The notes under the pieces were generated by a model. The model worked only from the letters and a program-made list of their open reading frames with translations, was not told where the DNA came from and made no database searches. A program made the translations under genes and the position numbers. Shown here one piece after another: positions 4,991 through 6,406 of a DNA stretch of 6,406 nucleotides. Source of the DNA: Actinobacteria bacterium UBA2236 (lineage in GTDB: Bacteria; Actinomycetota; Actinomycetes; Nanopelagicales; Nanopelagicaceae); the NCBI GenBank assembly GCA_002347935.1, contig DDYK01000084.1, positions 1 through 6,406 on the forward strand, written 5' to 3'. Within the stretch, counting starts at the first letter, position 1. The number at the start of each line of letters is the position of its first letter.

Positions 4991-6406
4991 TTACCGCTCT
5001 CTTATGCGAACAGAGACTCTAATTGGTGAGCCTGAGAAGCCAAACTCTTCACGGAGCCTTCTTTCAATAAACCTTCGATAAGAAGCCTCAAGAAATTCTG
5101 TGGCAAAAATAATGAATGTGGGCGGAGCAATACCAGCTTGAGTAGCAAAGAGAATTTTGGGTTGCTTGCCACCCCTTATCGGCGGCGGCGTACTGCCTAC
5201 CAATTGACCCAAGAAGGAATTAAGCCTGCCGGTCGCCACTCTTGCTTCCCAGCTTTCGAGAGCTCTTTGAATAGCAGGAAGCAATTTATCTTTGTGCCAG
5301 CCAGTTTTAGCTGAGATATTAACGCGCTCAGCCCATTCAACTTGATCGAAGTTTCGCTCAGTCTCTTTATCTAGTACTACACGCCTATCTTCATCAACTA
5401 GATCCCACTTATTTAGGCCAATAACCAGGGCCTTTCCTGATTCTTCGACCATGCTTATGATTCTTAGATCCTGCTCGGTGATCGGGGTTGAGGCATCAAT
5501 AATCATAATCACCACTTCTGCATTTTCAATGGCCCGCTCTGTTCGAAGGGCGGCGTAATACTCAGAGCCTGAGGCTTGATGAGCCCGTCTCCTAATTCCG
5601 GCAGTGTCAATAAAGCGCCAGGTTTTATCGCCTAGATCAATTAACTCATCTACTGGATCCCTTGTTGTTCCTTCGGCATCATCTACTAGCGAGCGAGTAG
5701 AGCCAGCAAAAGAATTTAGAAGACTGCTCTTTCCAACATTTGGCCTGCCAACAATTGCAATCCTTCGATATCCATCATCGATCCGACTTGCTCCCACTTC
5801 TGGTAGTTGTGAAACGATTAAGTCGAGAAGGTCACCGCTTCCTCTTCCATGGGCTGCAGAAATAAAATGCGGTTCACCTAAACCAAGGTTCCATAGCGAA
5901 TGAGCATCTAGTTCATCTTTCTCAGAATCGACTTTATTGGCAATTAACATCACAGGCTTTTTGGATTTGCGAAGCACAGATATCAGAGCATCATCATCTG
6001 ATTGCTGGCCAACTTGAGCATCAACGACAAAGAGAACTAGATCAGCATCTGAGATGGCAGACTCTGCGGCATCTGAGATTTTCAGAGCAATACCTTCAGA
6101 GGTCGGCTCCCATCCTCCGGTATCGATAACCATAAAGTTTTTGCCATTCCACTCTGCCTCATAGCTAACTCGATCCCTTGTTACACCTGGGGTATCTTCA
6201 ATAATCGCTTCTCGAGAACCGATGATGCGATTAACCAAAGTAGATTTACCAACATTTGGCCGTCCAACTATCACAACTCTTGGAAGGCCAATAAGACTTC
6301 TGCTCTTTAGGATGTTCCAGATATAGGCAACAGTTTCATCAAGAGTCAGATTCGTTGAATCAACGATGATTGCATCTTCTGCCTTTCTAAGTGGAGAAAC
6401 TGCGCG
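4991..6406 (-). CDS. der: Cytidylate kinase-GTPase Der fusion, C-terminal 471 residues
   Basis: The frame is open from the TAA at 4991 to the window edge. Residues 1-36 are the tail of cytidylate kinase (CMP to CDP): RAVSPLRKAEDAIIVDSTN is a hallmark of Cmk. Without any stop, a short linker (SLIGLP) leads into Der, the tandem GTPase of 50S ribosome assembly. GTPase domain 1 has GRPNVGKS (48-55), TPGVTRDR (72-79), DTGGWE (95-100) and NKVD (157-160); domain 2 has GRPNVGKS (220-227), DTAG (267-270) and NKWD (332-335); a KH-like domain covers about 395-471, ending in VSVRIRER. All nucleotide-binding motifs are intact. A GTG at 6274 is in frame, but starting there would remove part of the first beta strand, so an independent der start is unlikely. 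A 'bifunctional cytidylate kinase/GTPase Der' family is known in some actinobacteria (e.g. Bifidobacterium). The 5' end, most of the Cmk domain, is outside the window. Confidence 0.95.
   Translation of the reverse strand, partial: RAVSPLRKAEDAIIVDSTNLTLDETVAYIWNILKSRSLIGLPRVVIVGRPNVGKSTLVNRIIGSREAIIEDTPGVTRDRVSYEAEWNGKNFMVIDTGGWEPTSEGIALKISDAAESAISDADLVLFVVDAQVGQQSDDDALISVLRKSKKPVMLIANKVDSEKDELDAHSLWNLGLGEPHFISAAHGRGSGDLLDLIVSQLPEVGASRIDDGYRRIAIVGRPNVGKSSLLNSFAGSTRSLVDDAEGTTRDPVDELIDLGDKTWRFIDTAGIRRRAHQASGSEYYAALRTERAIENAEVVIMIIDASTPITEQDLRIISMVEESGKALVIGLNKWDLVDEDRRVVLDKETERNFDQVEWAERVNISAKTGWHKDKLLPAIQRALESWEARVATGRLNSFLGQLVGSTPPPIRGGKQPKILFATQAGIAPPTFIIFATEFLEASYRRFIERRLREEFGFSGSPIRVSVRIRER

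Noticed and set aside
5604..5903. A 99-codon plus-strand open frame
   Set aside because: It lies opposite the first and second GTPase domains of Der, which are clearly coding; its product is low-complexity and serine-rich, as expected from antisense reading.
4991..6274. A stand-alone der gene starting at GTG 6274
   Set aside because: The frame continues upstream without a stop through conserved Der residues (LPRVV) and into the Cmk C-terminus; starting at 6274 would delete part of the first GTPase strand.
1..6406. CRISPR array, insertion sequence, defence system or other mobile cassette
   Set aside because: No spaced repeats, transposase or toxin-like genes or atypical composition were seen; all genes are housekeeping or conserved actinobacterial genes on one strand.

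Overview
The window looks like a chromosomal segment of a low-to-mid GC actinobacterium (about mid-40s % GC by eye). A freshwater acI/Nanopelagicales-type organism would fit, but that is inference from base composition, very tight packing and gene order; no marker gene proves it. Every gene lies on the minus strand, so transcription runs from high to low coordinates.

Reading along transcription: (1) 6406-4991 is the 3' part of a cytidylate kinase fused in frame to the double-GTPase Der, a ribosome-assembly factor. (2) 4956-4883 is a proline tRNA with anticodon GGG. (3) Directly after it, with one intervening base, starts a CDP-alcohol phosphatidyltransferase (PgsA family), followed by gcvH. 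(4) A promoter with overlapping inverted repeats precedes a GarA/OdhI-type FHA protein, then the MerR-family regulator FtsR, a DUF151 'bifunctional nuclease' protein and a small four-helix membrane protein, all spaced by -4 to +8 bases. (5) A short intergenic region with a candidate promoter precedes a second MerR-family regulator (Rv1830/ResR type), which is followed after 28 bases by gcvP, cut by the window edge.

The block gcvH - garA - ftsR - DUF151 - merR - gcvP matches the order known in Mycobacterium tuberculosis (Rv1826 to Rv1832), and the neighbouring pgsA recalls pgsA2 (Rv1822). It joins two glycine-cleavage genes (H protein and P protein) with a phospho-dependent switch of 2-oxoglutarate/glutamate metabolism (GarA) and regulators tied to cell division and growth. 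gcvT is not in the window.

No mobile element, CRISPR array or defence system is visible. No stretch over 300 bases lacks a gene; the longest gap is 108 bases (1719-1826). The points most worth a second look are the Cmk-Der fusion, the tRNA/pgsA junction that could give a leaderless mRNA after tRNA processing, the overlapping inverted repeats before garA, and the absent canonical ETTS phosphorylation motif in the GarA homologue.
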